A stretch of DNA of 64,000 bases from Ewingella sp963519305 (GTDB lineage Bacteria; Pseudomonadota; Gammaproteobacteria; Enterobacterales; Enterobacteriaceae): NCBI GenBank assembly GCA_963519305.1, contig CAUQMS010000006.1, positions 62,001 through 126,000 of the forward strand, written 5' to 3'. This document shows, one piece after another, positions 44,222 through 52,144 of this stretch. The notes below the pieces were generated by a model. The model was given only the letters and a program-made list of their open reading frames with translations. It searched no databases and was not told the DNA's origin. The translations under genes were made by a program, and so were the position numbers. How positions within the stretch are numbered: position 1 is the first letter of the stretch; each line of letters begins with the position of its first letter.

Positions 44222-44257
44222 TCGGTGTGGGCCGACGCCCACGACCTTGAATTGGAA

Positions 44258-44297
44258 TTTAAAGATTTAAAGATTTAAAGATTTAAAGATTGAAAGG
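44258..44297. repeat. Right AT-rich tandem repeat of the element
   Basis: TTTAAAGA is repeated four times (44258-44289), then the variant TTGAAAGG. Its period is eight bases, against six on the left side. Confidence 0.95.
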
Positions 44298-44340
44298 CCA
44301 GTTTGGGTGGCAACCCAAGGGTTCAGCAATGCCCCATTGC

Positions 44341-45273
44341 TCACCTCTCCCAGTAGGCGGGCTCGCCAAATTTCTCCAACAGAAAATCAATCACTGCCCG
44401 GACTTTGATCGAGGGCTTTTTACCGTTCGGGTAAACGGCTGAGATGGTCTGGGCCTCCAGCGAGGTGGAAACCTGATACGTTTCCAGCACGCTGACCAGG
44501 CGGCCAGCATGTAAGGCATCGCCTATCAGCCAGGTGGGGAACACCACCAACCCTAAGCCGTCGATGGCGGCCTGTGTCAGGGTTTCCGCATTGTTGCTGG
44601 TCAGCACGCCCCGCAGGGTGTACGGCTCCCAGGTTTCATGGGGCTGGCGGAAGAACCAGCGCTGGGAGCCCGCAAAACCTTTAAATACCAGACAGCTGTG
44701 CTGCGCCAGTTCTGTTGGAGATGAGGGGATCCCGGCGCGGGCCAGATAGGCCGGGCTGGCTGCCAGCGTAAAGTGCTGATACCCGAGCGTGCGGGACTGC
44801 AGGCTGGAGTCGGCCATGACGCCGATGCGGATCAGCAGGTCGGTAGCATCATGCAACGGGTCGATAAAATCATCGGTCTGCATCAGCTCAATTTGTAATT
44901 TAGGGTAGCGGGCGCACAGTTCATGCAGCCAGGGCGCTAGATGGCGCTGGCCGAAAACCACCGGCGCATTGATGCGCACCAGCCCGCCCGGTTCCAGATC
45001 CTGCTCCTGTAACCCACGCATCGCTTGCTCCAGTTGATCCAGAACCTGACGGGCATGATGGGCAAGCAACAGGCCTGATTCTGTCGGGCTGACGGCACGA
45101 GTGTTGCGGTAGAGAAGTTGCGTCTGCAATGCCTGCTCCATCTGCTGGACCACCCGTGAAATGGAGGAGGGCGACATCGCCTCGCGGCGCGCAACTTCGG
45201 AAAAACTCCCCTGATCCACCACGGCGACAAACAGCCGCAGTGACCTGAAATTGAGCTGACTAAAATCTTCCAT
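44341..45273 (-). CDS. LysR-family transcriptional regulator
   Basis: 310 residues from the ATG at 45273; the frame is open upstream, but that part is low-complexity and lacks LysR homology. The HTH is SLRLFVAVVDQGSFSEVARR and MSPSSISRVVQQME. The effector domain begins near residue 90 and ends with VRAVIDFLLEKFGEPAYWE. It is divergent from a pair of small transporter genes, the classical LysR arrangement, so it probably controls them. The start-to-start gap is 101 bases. It ends 22 bases from the palindromic element. Confidence 0.9.
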   Translation of the reverse strand: MEDFSQLNFRSLRLFVAVVDQGSFSEVARREAMSPSSISRVVQQMEQALQTQLLYRNTRAVSPTESGLLLAHHARQVLDQLEQAMRGLQEQDLEPGGLVRINAPVVFGQRHLAPWLHELCARYPKLQIELMQTDDFIDPLHDATDLLIRIGVMADSSLQSRTLGYQHFTLAASPAYLARAGIPSSPTELAQHSCLVFKGFAGSQRWFFRQPHETWEPYTLRGVLTSNNAETLTQAAIDGLGLVVFPTWLIGDALHAGRLVSVLETYQVSTSLEAQTISAVYPNGKKPSIKVRAVIDFLLEKFGEPAYWER

Positions 45274-45374
45274 CAGTGCGTATCCCGCAAAAGTGTTTTC
45301 ATGATTATCCTGTTTTTCGCAATGAAGTGCCACGCTATAGTCCGCTTCTTTTTTCGGGTAATAACAGGAATACA

Positions 45375-45809
45375 ATGAATCTGCTTTTAATTCCGCTGGT
45401 GGTGCTGGCGGGCATGGGGCTCTCGCTTGAGGCCGGGCTGATTGGTCCGCTGGGCACTGAAGTCGGTCATCTGTGGGCAACGCTGAGTATTTTTGGCGTG
45501 GGCTCCGTACTGACGGGGTTGCTGGTGTTGTTCTTCAGCCCGCGCCATGCTCCGGCATTTACACAGCTACCCGGCTGGCAACTGCTGGGCGGGGTTCTGG
45601 GGCCGGTTTACGTGATTGTCCTGACGCTGGCGACGCCGCTGATTGGCATCGGGCTGACGATGATCGCTATCCTCTCCGGGCAGGTCGCCAAAAGTCTGCT
45701 GATTGACCATTTTGGCTGGTTTGGCAGCCCGGCGAAAAAAGTCGGCGGTGAACGTTTGCTGGCGCTGCTGTTTATTGTCGCTGCGCTTATTTTGATTGCC
45801 TGGAGCTGA
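45375..45809 (+). CDS. Small DMT transporter subunit, YdcZ (DUF606) family
   Basis: 144 residues from the ATG at 45375, with ACAGGAAT upstream. Four to five membrane helices (LLLIPLVVLAGMGLSLEAG, LWATLSIFGVGSVLTGLLVLF, LLGGVLGPVYVIVLTLATPLIG, LLALLFIVAALILIAWS). This is the half-size drug/metabolite transporter layout of the YdcZ family, which usually comes as tandem partners. The next gene starts two bases after its stop. Controlled, by position, by the divergent LysR gene. Substrate unknown. Confidence 0.85.
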   Translation: MNLLLIPLVVLAGMGLSLEAGLIGPLGTEVGHLWATLSIFGVGSVLTGLLVLFFSPRHAPAFTQLPGWQLLGGVLGPVYVIVLTLATPLIGIGLTMIAILSGQVAKSLLIDHFGWFGSPAKKVGGERLLALLFIVAALILIAWS

Positions 45810-45811
45810 AC

Positions 45812-46264
45812 ATGACCGAACTGATAATGATTATTCTGGCCGTGATTGCCGGAGCCGCGCTAAGTATGCAGGCAGCGGTTAACGGTAAACTGGGCGAAAG
45901 AGTGGGCGTGCTGAAAAGTGCATTTCTGACGTTCAGCGTCGGGGCAGCTATCACTGCTGTGCTGATTTTGTTCATTCAGACACCGCAGGCGGCTACTTTG
46001 CTGACCGTGCCAAAGTGGCAACTGATGGGCGCGCTGTTTGGCGTGCCGTACATCATCATTATGGTCACGGCCGTGCCACGTATTGGAACTGCGGCGGCGA
46101 CGGTGGCGGTTATTCTCGGGCAGTTGTCGATGGGAATGATGATTGATAATTTCGGCTGGTTGCAAAACCCGACGATCGCTCTTTCATGGCAACGTATGGC
46201 GGCAGTTCCCTGCCTTGCAATTGCGTTATGGCTGATTTACCGCAGCAACCGACGCGCATCATAA
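45812..46264 (+). CDS. Second YdcZ-family (DUF606) DMT transporter subunit
   Basis: 150 residues, homologous to the preceding protein: LIMIILAVIAGAALSMQAAV, LGERVGVLKSAFLTFSVGAAI, KWQLMGALFGVPYIIIMVTAVPRIG, and VILGQLSMGMMIDNFGWL. The shared GQ..K..IDNFGW region marks the two as paralogs. They probably form a heterodimeric exporter. It ends 27 bases before the converging RES toxin gene. Confidence 0.85.
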   Translation: MTELIMIILAVIAGAALSMQAAVNGKLGERVGVLKSAFLTFSVGAAITAVLILFIQTPQAATLLTVPKWQLMGALFGVPYIIIMVTAVPRIGTAAATVAVILGQLSMGMMIDNFGWLQNPTIALSWQRMAAVPCLAIALWLIYRSNRRAS

Positions 46265-46291
46265 ACACTTCGTTCTAAACCGAGTTACGCG

Positions 46292-46759
46292 TCAGGCTGT
46301 CAGGGTCAGGCGCGGATCAAACACCATTGCTTCTGTCTCTATCGTCTCAAGCAGGGCGGCGAAATCGGCATGTAGCGGATTCATAATCGCGTTGAATTCG
46401 CTCGGTACAATCACCGAAGGTACTCTTAATCCGACGCTTTCCCCGTCCAGTAGCCACTCTTCTCCCAGACTCTGCGTGCTGTCCGGCGGCGACGGATCTT
46501 TCCAGTCGGCACTGAGTGTCGAGGCGTCAAGCACTGGCAGCATCTCTTCCGGAACCTCAATGCTCAGCAGGGTATAGGCCTGCAGCAGCACGCTGTTTTG
46601 CAGATGCACCATGATTTCCAGTATCGCCAGTGAAATGCTGGTGGCGAGATAGACCACCGGCTTACCCGGCGGATTCCACCGTCCGCCATACAGCTGCGCG
46701 CCGGAACCTGACCAGGCTGTCGCCAGATGTTTGGTTTTCACTATGCGATAGAGCTTCAC
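46292..46759 (-). CDS. RES-domain toxin
   Basis: 155 residues. The RES fold residues are in LYGGRWNPPGKPVVYLATS (Arg and Tyr) and LAILEIMVHLQ (Glu), with a serine in the late part. RES toxins degrade NAD+ and stop growth. The ATG overlaps the stop of the antitoxin gene by four bases, the normal antitoxin-first order. Chromosomal copies are common in Enterobacterales. Confidence 0.9.
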   Translation of the reverse strand: MKLYRIVKTKHLATAWSGSGAQLYGGRWNPPGKPVVYLATSISLAILEIMVHLQNSVLLQAYTLLSIEVPEEMLPVLDASTLSADWKDPSPPDSTQSLGEEWLLDGESVGLRVPSVIVPSEFNAIMNPLHADFAALLETIETEAMVFDPRLTLTA

Positions 46760-47217
46760 CCAAAGACCCCGTATTCCAGGCGGCCAATCAGACGGTTCAC
46801 TTCCAGCGCACCCGCTTCAGAGGTCAGCATCTCGACCGGCGCAATGCCGCCGAGCGCGGGAGCAGGGCGACGTATCCAGTCGAGCGCTGCGCTGCGGTCA
46901 CCTTCGAATAAATCGGTAGCGGCATCCACTATGCGGATCAGACGCGCGACGCGTTCGCTTTCGTCCATTTTCAGCAGACCATTTTCCGCTTTCCGGCGGG
47001 CAAAGCTGCGTTCGTTAATTCCCATAATTTCCAGTAAAGCCATCTTTGACCATCCCAGTTCAGCGTTCAGGAGATGAATGCTATCAACTGAAAAGCCTTT
47101 TTGTATGGCATTGATCAAACTCATTCCTCCGCTTGCGGGAAGCCCCGCAGATTGCCAGAGGCGCATTGCAGGAACGTGTGAGTTTTTGGAATGCAGATCC
47201 GAAATTTTAGGTTGCAT
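46756..47217 (-). CDS. Xre/MbcA/ParS-type antitoxin (DUF2384)
   Basis: 153 residues from the ATG at 47217, with AAGGAGC upstream; the frame is open further up, but this start fits the family. The N-terminal Xre-like part (SLINAIQKGFSVDSIHLLN, LEIMGINERSFARRKAENG) is followed by the DUF2384 toxin-binding domain with ERVARLIRIVDAATDLFEGD and ALDWIRRPAPALGGIAPVEML. It neutralises the RES protein and likely autorepresses from the 47218-47340 stretch. Confidence 0.9.
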   Translation of the reverse strand: MQPKISDLHSKNSHVPAMRLWQSAGLPASGGMSLINAIQKGFSVDSIHLLNAELGWSKMALLEIMGINERSFARRKAENGLLKMDESERVARLIRIVDAATDLFEGDRSAALDWIRRPAPALGGIAPVEMLTSEAGALEVNRLIGRLEYGVFG

Positions 47218-47653
47218 AATGAGCTCCTTCGTCAGGCTAATTGTCATCATCATACCACGACAATTGTCCGTTGTGCATATTTTGCGCAATCGATTTTTTC
47301 TTCGACATAAAAACCGCCATAACCGCAATACGTGAATACATTGTGACAACCATCACACAAAGTATGTATCCGAATGAAACAGAAATTGACAAACATTGAC
47401 CAAATCTATTTATTAGCTAACAAAAGTTGAATCCGATCTGCTGCGACTGGAAATTGCTCATTTTTTGTATTATGGCGTCGCAATCGGTTGTCGGTCACAG
47501 TTTCAGATTCTCTCTTATGCGTAGTGATGTGGCACGCCAATTACGGTTTTAAACAGGCGGTGTTCCTGAGCAGAGATTCAGGCGCCGGATGTTTCGTAAA
47601 AAATTGTCTCCTTCTGGCAGGGAGTTGCTTCCTAACCCGCTTCTGGTAAACAA
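47218..47653. other. Divergent regulatory region between antitoxin and tsx
   Basis: No gene. It contains a perfect CRP-type site (47342-47357) and a TTGACA (47386-47391) that may be the -35 of a tsx promoter, which would give a leader of about 240 bases. In E. coli tsx is controlled by CRP with CytR and DeoR; I see no clear CytR or DeoR site. Confidence 0.5.
47342..47357. promoter_or_regulatory. CRP binding site upstream of tsx
   Basis: TGTGA-CAACCA-TCACA, a perfect consensus. It is 312 bases before the tsx ATG and 125 before the antitoxin ATG, so it could act on either. Confidence 0.65.
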
Positions 47654-48541
47654 ATGAACAATAAAATTATTGCAGCTGGCGCACTTTTAGCTTTGTCTTA
47701 CAGCGCGACTGCGCTGGCTGATGACACCAAGGGTGAATTCGTTTCCGACTGGTGGCATCAGAGCGTTAACGTCGTAGGCAGCGCCGATACCCGTTTCGGA
47801 CCCACGATTCGTAACGACGTTTATCTCGAATATGAAGCCTTTGCACACAAAGACTGGTTCGATTTCTACGGCTATATTGATATTCCAAAAACTTTCGGCG
47901 CGGGTAACGGCAACGACACCGGTATCTGGGATAAGAACGGTTCTCCGATGTTTATGGAAATCGAACCGCGCTTCTCTATCGACAAGCTGACCAATACTGA
48001 TCTGAGCTTCGGCCCGTTCAAAGAGTGGTACTTCGCGAACAACTATATTTACGATATGGGTCCGGACAGCGATAACCGCCAGAACACCTGGTTCATGGGT
48101 CTGGGTACTGACATTGATACCCATCTGCCAATGAGCCTCTCCCTGAACGTGTATGCTAAATACCAGTGGGAAAACTACGGCGCAGCAAATGAAAACAGCT
48201 GGGACGGCTACCGTTTCAAAGTGAAATACTTCGTGCCATTGACCCAACTGTGGGGCGGTAACCTGAGCTACATCGGTTTCACCAACTTCGACTGGGGCTC
48301 CGATCTGGGTAACGACGATTTCAACGACGTTAACGGCCGTAAAGCTCGTTCAAGCAACTCCGTGGCATCCAGCCACATCCTTGCGCTGAACTACACGCAC
48401 TGGCACTACTCGTTCGTAGCGCGTTACTTCCACAACGGTGGCCAGTGGCAAGACGGTGCTGAGCTGAACTTCGGCAACGGTAACTTCGACGTGAAATCTA
48501 CCGGCTGGGGCTACTATGGCGTGATTGGTTACAGCTTCTAA
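47654..48541 (+). CDS. tsx: Tsx, nucleoside-specific outer-membrane channel
   Basis: 295 residues. Signal peptide to about residue 22 (ATALA). Mature start DDTKGEFVSDWWHQSVNVVG and blocks FGPTIRNDVYLEYEAFAHKDWFDFYGY and IEPRFSIDKLT are those of Tsx; the barrel ends in YGVIGYSF with a terminal Phe. It lets nucleosides and deoxynucleosides through the outer membrane and is a phage and colicin receptor in E. coli. Monocistronic with its own terminator. Confidence 0.96.
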   Translation: MNNKIIAAGALLALSYSATALADDTKGEFVSDWWHQSVNVVGSADTRFGPTIRNDVYLEYEAFAHKDWFDFYGYIDIPKTFGAGNGNDTGIWDKNGSPMFMEIEPRFSIDKLTNTDLSFGPFKEWYFANNYIYDMGPDSDNRQNTWFMGLGTDIDTHLPMSLSLNVYAKYQWENYGAANENSWDGYRFKVKYFVPLTQLWGGNLSYIGFTNFDWGSDLGNDDFNDVNGRKARSSNSVASSHILALNYTHWHYSFVARYFHNGGQWQDGAELNFGNGNFDVKSTGWGYYGVIGYSF

Positions 48542-48565
48542 TCCCACCTGTAGAGTCCAATCATT

Positions 48566-48592
48566 AAAACCCGGCAATGCCGGGTTTTTTTA
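48566..48592. terminator. Bidirectional terminator between tsx and cusF
   Basis: ACCCGGCA and TGCCGGGT form the stem, with an A-run before and TTTTTTTAT after. It can end both tsx and the converging cus operon. Confidence 0.93.
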
Positions 48593-48597
48593 TGACG

Positions 48598-48954
48598 CTA
48601 TTTCTTCGCCTCAATCGCCACGACCACTTCATTGCCATTTTCGGCTTTCAGGGTGAAATCGACGGCTTCTCCTTCCTTAATATTCTTCAGCAATGCGGGG
48701 TCAGCAACGTTGAATCCCATGGTCATGGCAGGCCAGCTAATGGCCGGGATCGGACCATGTTGCAGCGTCACCATGCCCGCGGCGGTATCGATTTTTTTCA
48801 CCACACCGCTGGCTGTTGCGGTATCACTTTTTGCCGGAGTGTCGGCCATTTGCATTCCTGCCATATTGCCGGACATGCTGGTGTCTGCGGCCATTACCGG
48901 CGCGGCGGCTGAAAACAGCACGGAGAGAGCAATAAGGTTGATGAGTTTAGACAT
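48598..48954 (-). CDS. cusF: CusF, periplasmic copper/silver chaperone
   Basis: 118 residues from the ATG at 48954, preceded by GAAGGAA. A signal peptide ends near residue 23 (PVMA). The small OB-like domain has the metal ligands in HGPIPAISWPAMTMGF: His, Trp, Met and Met, as in E. coli CusF. An extra Met-rich linker (DTSMSGNMAGMQMAD) lies before it. CusF carries Cu(I)/Ag(I) to CusB/CusA. Here it is the last gene of the operon, ten bases after cusA, whereas E. coli has it second. Confidence 0.94.
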   Translation of the reverse strand: MSKLINLIALSVLFSAAAPVMAADTSMSGNMAGMQMADTPAKSDTATASGVVKKIDTAAGMVTLQHGPIPAISWPAMTMGFNVADPALLKNIKEGEAVDFTLKAENGNEVVVAIEAKK

Positions 48955-48964
48955 GATATTTCCT

Positions 48965-51900
48965 TCACTTGTTGAGGTCATGAGAACGTGAAGCCTGCAA
49001 AGAGGCTGAGGGTTTACATACAGAGAGTTGGCGTTCGGCGAGCAAACGCCAGAGCGCGGGAATGATAAACATCGACAGCAGCGGGGCGCTTATCATGCCG
49101 CCGACCATCGGCGCAGCGATGCGGCTCATCACTTCTGACCCGGTGCCGCTGCTGAGTAAAATCGGTACCAGCCCGGCCAGAATCACCGCCACCGTCATGG
49201 CTTTCGGCCTGACGCGTAAGATGGCCCCTTCACGAATAACGATATCCATTTCTGCCGGTGTCAGCGGCAGGTTATGGGGGTTATGTGTCGTCATGGCCTG
49301 TCGCAGATAGACCAGCATGATCACGCCGAACTCTGCCGATACACCGGCCAGCGCGATAAAACCAATGCCTGAGGCAATCGACAGGTTGTAGCCAAGCAGA
49401 TAGAGCAGCCAGATACCGCCGACCATGGCGAAGGGCAGTGTCAGCATGATCAGCGCCGCTTCCTCTACCCGGCGAAAGAGCAGATAGAGCAGGAAGAAGA
49501 TGATCGCAAGCGTCGCCGGAACCACCAGTTTCAGCCGCTCCACCGCATGTTGCAGGTATTCAAACTGCCCGGCGTATTCGATGCTGACGCCAGGCGCGAG
49601 ATGCAGTTGCTGATTTACCGCCAGACGCAGTGCCTCAACGACACTGGCAATATCGCCGTTGCTGGCATCGATATAAACCAGCCCCGACAGGCGCGCGTTT
49701 TCAGTTTTGATCATTGGCGGACCTTCGGTGACTTCCAGCGTTGCGACACTACCCAGGGTGATCTGCTGCCCGGACGGCGTATAAACCGGCAGGTTGCGCA
49801 GTCCGTCGAGGGAGTCACGGGTTTCACGCGGATAGCGCAGGTTGATGGGATAACGCGCCAGCCCCTCGACGGTTTCGCCGATATTTGCTCCGCCAATGGC
49901 TGAAGAGACTATTGCCTGTACGTCAGCAATATTCAGCCCGTAACGGCTGGCCGCCGGCCGGTCAATGTCCACGTTAATATAGTGTCCGCCGGTTAAGCGC
50001 TCCGCTAATGCTGAGCTGACGCCGGGCACCGTTTTGGCTATTTTTTCGATGGCCTGTGCCGTATCGTCGATGACGTCAAGCGTGGGGCCGGAGATCTTCA
50101 CACCAACCGGGCTTTTAATCCCGGTCGCCAGCATGTCGATGCGGTTGCGGATCGGCGGTACCCAGATGTTGGCTAAACCCGGTACTTTCACCACGCTGTC
50201 GAGCTCTTTCACCAGTTTTTCCGGTGTCATTCCGTGGCGCCACTGGTCGCGGGGTTTGAACTGAATGGTGGTTTCAAACATTTCGACCGGTGCCGGATCG
50301 GTGGCACTTTCAGCCCGTCCGGCTTTGCCAAAGACGCTTTGCACTTCAGGCACGGTTTTGATTAAGCGGTCAGTTTGCTGTAATAGCTCGGCGGCCTTCG
50401 ATACCGAAAGACCCGGCAGGGCAGACGGCATATAGAGCAGGTCACCTTCGTCAATCGCAGGCATGAATTCCGAACCGATACGGCTGAGCGGCCAGAGCGT
50501 AGTCAGCAGAACCAGAACCGCCAGCAGCATGGTCAGCTTCGGGCGGGTCAGTACCCAGTCGAGCATGGGCCGGTAGACTTTCGTCAGACCGCGGTTAATC
50601 GGGTTGCGGCGCTCATCGGGGATTCTCCCGCGTATCCAGTAGCCCATCAGCACCGGGATCAGCGTCACCGACAGCAGGGCCGCACCGGCCATAGCGTAGG
50701 TCTTGGTGAAAGCCAGCGGGCCAAACAGTTTGCCCTCCTGCGATTCGAGCGTGAAGACCGGGATAAACGACAGTGTGATCACCAGCAAACTGAAGAACAG
50801 CGCGGGGCCGACTTCGGTTGCTGCCTGCGTGATCACCTCCCAATGCGCCTGCCCCTCGAGCTTCCCGCCGGGATGTCCGCTCGTCCAATGCTCTATTTTT
50901 TTATGCGCATTTTCGATCATCACAATCGCCGCATCGACCATCGCCCCGATGGCAATGGCAATTCCGGCCAGCGACATCATGTTGGCGTTGATCCCCTGAA
51001 TGCGCATCAGAATAAAGGCGATCATGATGCCGAGCGGCAGGGAGATGATAGCCACCAGCGCAGAGCGGAAATGCCACAGGAATAGCGCACAGACCACCAG
51101 CACCACCACAAACTCCTCGATAAGTTTATGGCTGAGGTTATCGATGGAACGGTCAATCAGTTTGCTGCGGTCGTACACCGGTACGATCTCCACGCCGTCG
51201 GGCAGGCTGCGCTGTAACTCGTGCAGTTTCTGTTTCACGCTGGCAATCGTCGTACGGGCATTTTCGCCGGAACGCAGAATAATCACGCCGCCGGCGGTTT
51301 CTCCCTGACCGTTGAGCTCCGCCACGCCCTGACGCAGTTCCGGGCCAATTTGCACCGTCGCAACGTCGGCTAAGGTAACCGCAATGCCGTTTACCACGCC
51401 GAGCGGGATCAGCCGGAAGTCATTAAGGGTTTTCAGGTAGCCGGACGCCCTGACCATATAATCCGTTTCGGCCAGTTCCACTACCGACCCACCGGCCTCC
51501 TGATTGGCCTGCTGTACAGCGGCGATCACCGTTTGCTGGGGCAGACGGTAAGCCGCCATTTTCACCGGATCGAGCACAATCTGATACTGCTTTACCATGC
51601 CGCCAATACTGGCGACTTCCGCCACATTCGGCAGACTTTTCAGTTCGAAGCGCAGAAACCAGTCCTGTAAACTGCGTAACTGGCTGAGATCGTGCTTGCC
51701 GGTTTTATCCACCAGTGCGTACTCATAAATCCAGCCGACGCCGGTGGCATCCGGCCCCAGCGCGGGTTTGGCACTGGCCGGTAAACGCGACTGTACCTGA
51801 CTGAGATATTCCAGCACCCGTGAACGCGCCCAGTACAGGTTGGTGCCCTCTTTAAAGATGACGTAGACAAAAGAGTCGCCGAAGAAGGAGTACCCGCGCA

Positions 51901-52144
51901 CGGTTTGTGCGCCGGGCACCGAGAGCATGGTGGTAGTCAGCGGATAAGTGACCTGATTTTCAACCAGCTGCGGTGCCTGACCGGGATAGCTGGTTCTGAC
52001 GATCACCTGAACATCTGACAGGTCGGGCAGGGCATCGACCGGCGTCGTGTTGATGGCCCAGATACCGGCGGCGGCGATAAACAGCGTCGCCATCAGCACC
52101 AGCACGCGGTTGGCGACCGACCAGCGAATCAATAGCGCAATCAT
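48965..52144 (-). CDS. cusA: CusA, RND Cu(I)/Ag(I) efflux pump
   Basis: 1059 residues of the heavy-metal RND family. The TM4 charged motif is GAMVDAAIVMIENAHK. Methionines in DPAPVEM and IRNRIDM match two of the copper-binding positions of E. coli CusA; I cannot settle the third by eye. N-terminal RNPDALPDLSDVQVIVRT-type segment (PVDALPDLSDVQVIV) is typical. It pumps metal from periplasm and cytoplasm out through CusC. Its ATG overlaps the cusB stop by four bases, and it precedes cusF. Confidence 0.94.
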   Translation of the reverse strand: MIALLIRWSVANRVLVLMATLFIAAAGIWAINTTPVDALPDLSDVQVIVRTSYPGQAPQLVENQVTYPLTTTMLSVPGAQTVRGYSFFGDSFVYVIFKEGTNLYWARSRVLEYLSQVQSRLPASAKPALGPDATGVGWIYEYALVDKTGKHDLSQLRSLQDWFLRFELKSLPNVAEVASIGGMVKQYQIVLDPVKMAAYRLPQQTVIAAVQQANQEAGGSVVELAETDYMVRASGYLKTLNDFRLIPLGVVNGIAVTLADVATVQIGPELRQGVAELNGQGETAGGVIILRSGENARTTIASVKQKLHELQRSLPDGVEIVPVYDRSKLIDRSIDNLSHKLIEEFVVVLVVCALFLWHFRSALVAIISLPLGIMIAFILMRIQGINANMMSLAGIAIAIGAMVDAAIVMIENAHKKIEHWTSGHPGGKLEGQAHWEVITQAATEVGPALFFSLLVITLSFIPVFTLESQEGKLFGPLAFTKTYAMAGAALLSVTLIPVLMGYWIRGRIPDERRNPINRGLTKVYRPMLDWVLTRPKLTMLLAVLVLLTTLWPLSRIGSEFMPAIDEGDLLYMPSALPGLSVSKAAELLQQTDRLIKTVPEVQSVFGKAGRAESATDPAPVEMFETTIQFKPRDQWRHGMTPEKLVKELDSVVKVPGLANIWVPPIRNRIDMLATGIKSPVGVKISGPTLDVIDDTAQAIEKIAKTVPGVSSALAERLTGGHYINVDIDRPAASRYGLNIADVQAIVSSAIGGANIGETVEGLARYPINLRYPRETRDSLDGLRNLPVYTPSGQQITLGSVATLEVTEGPPMIKTENARLSGLVYIDASNGDIASVVEALRLAVNQQLHLAPGVSIEYAGQFEYLQHAVERLKLVVPATLAIIFFLLYLLFRRVEEAALIMLTLPFAMVGGIWLLYLLGYNLSIASGIGFIALAGVSAEFGVIMLVYLRQAMTTHNPHNLPLTPAEMDIVIREGAILRVRPKAMTVAVILAGLVPILLSSGTGSEVMSRIAAPMVGGMISAPLLSMFIIPALWRLLAERQLSVCKPSASLQASRSHDLNK

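Larger units (their letters stand above)
43652..44318. repeat. 667-bp imperfect palindromic element (two inverted ~330-bp units)
   Basis: The whole gap between elaA and the converging LysR gene is one mirror-symmetric structure centred near 43985. From each end inwards come: a hairpin with loop TGCC (43652-43669; 44303-44318), an AT-rich short tandem repeat (43684-43725; 44258-44297), a GTGGGC/GCCCAC hairpin (43735-43751; 44227-44242), a 12-6-12 hairpin (43758-43787; 44192-44221), a perfect 29-base inverted repeat (43791-43819; 44160-44188), and a core whose two halves still align when one is reverse-complemented. It may be two inserted copies of a repetitive element, or one structured unit. 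No transposase gene or convincing protein is inside. Confidence 0.9.
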
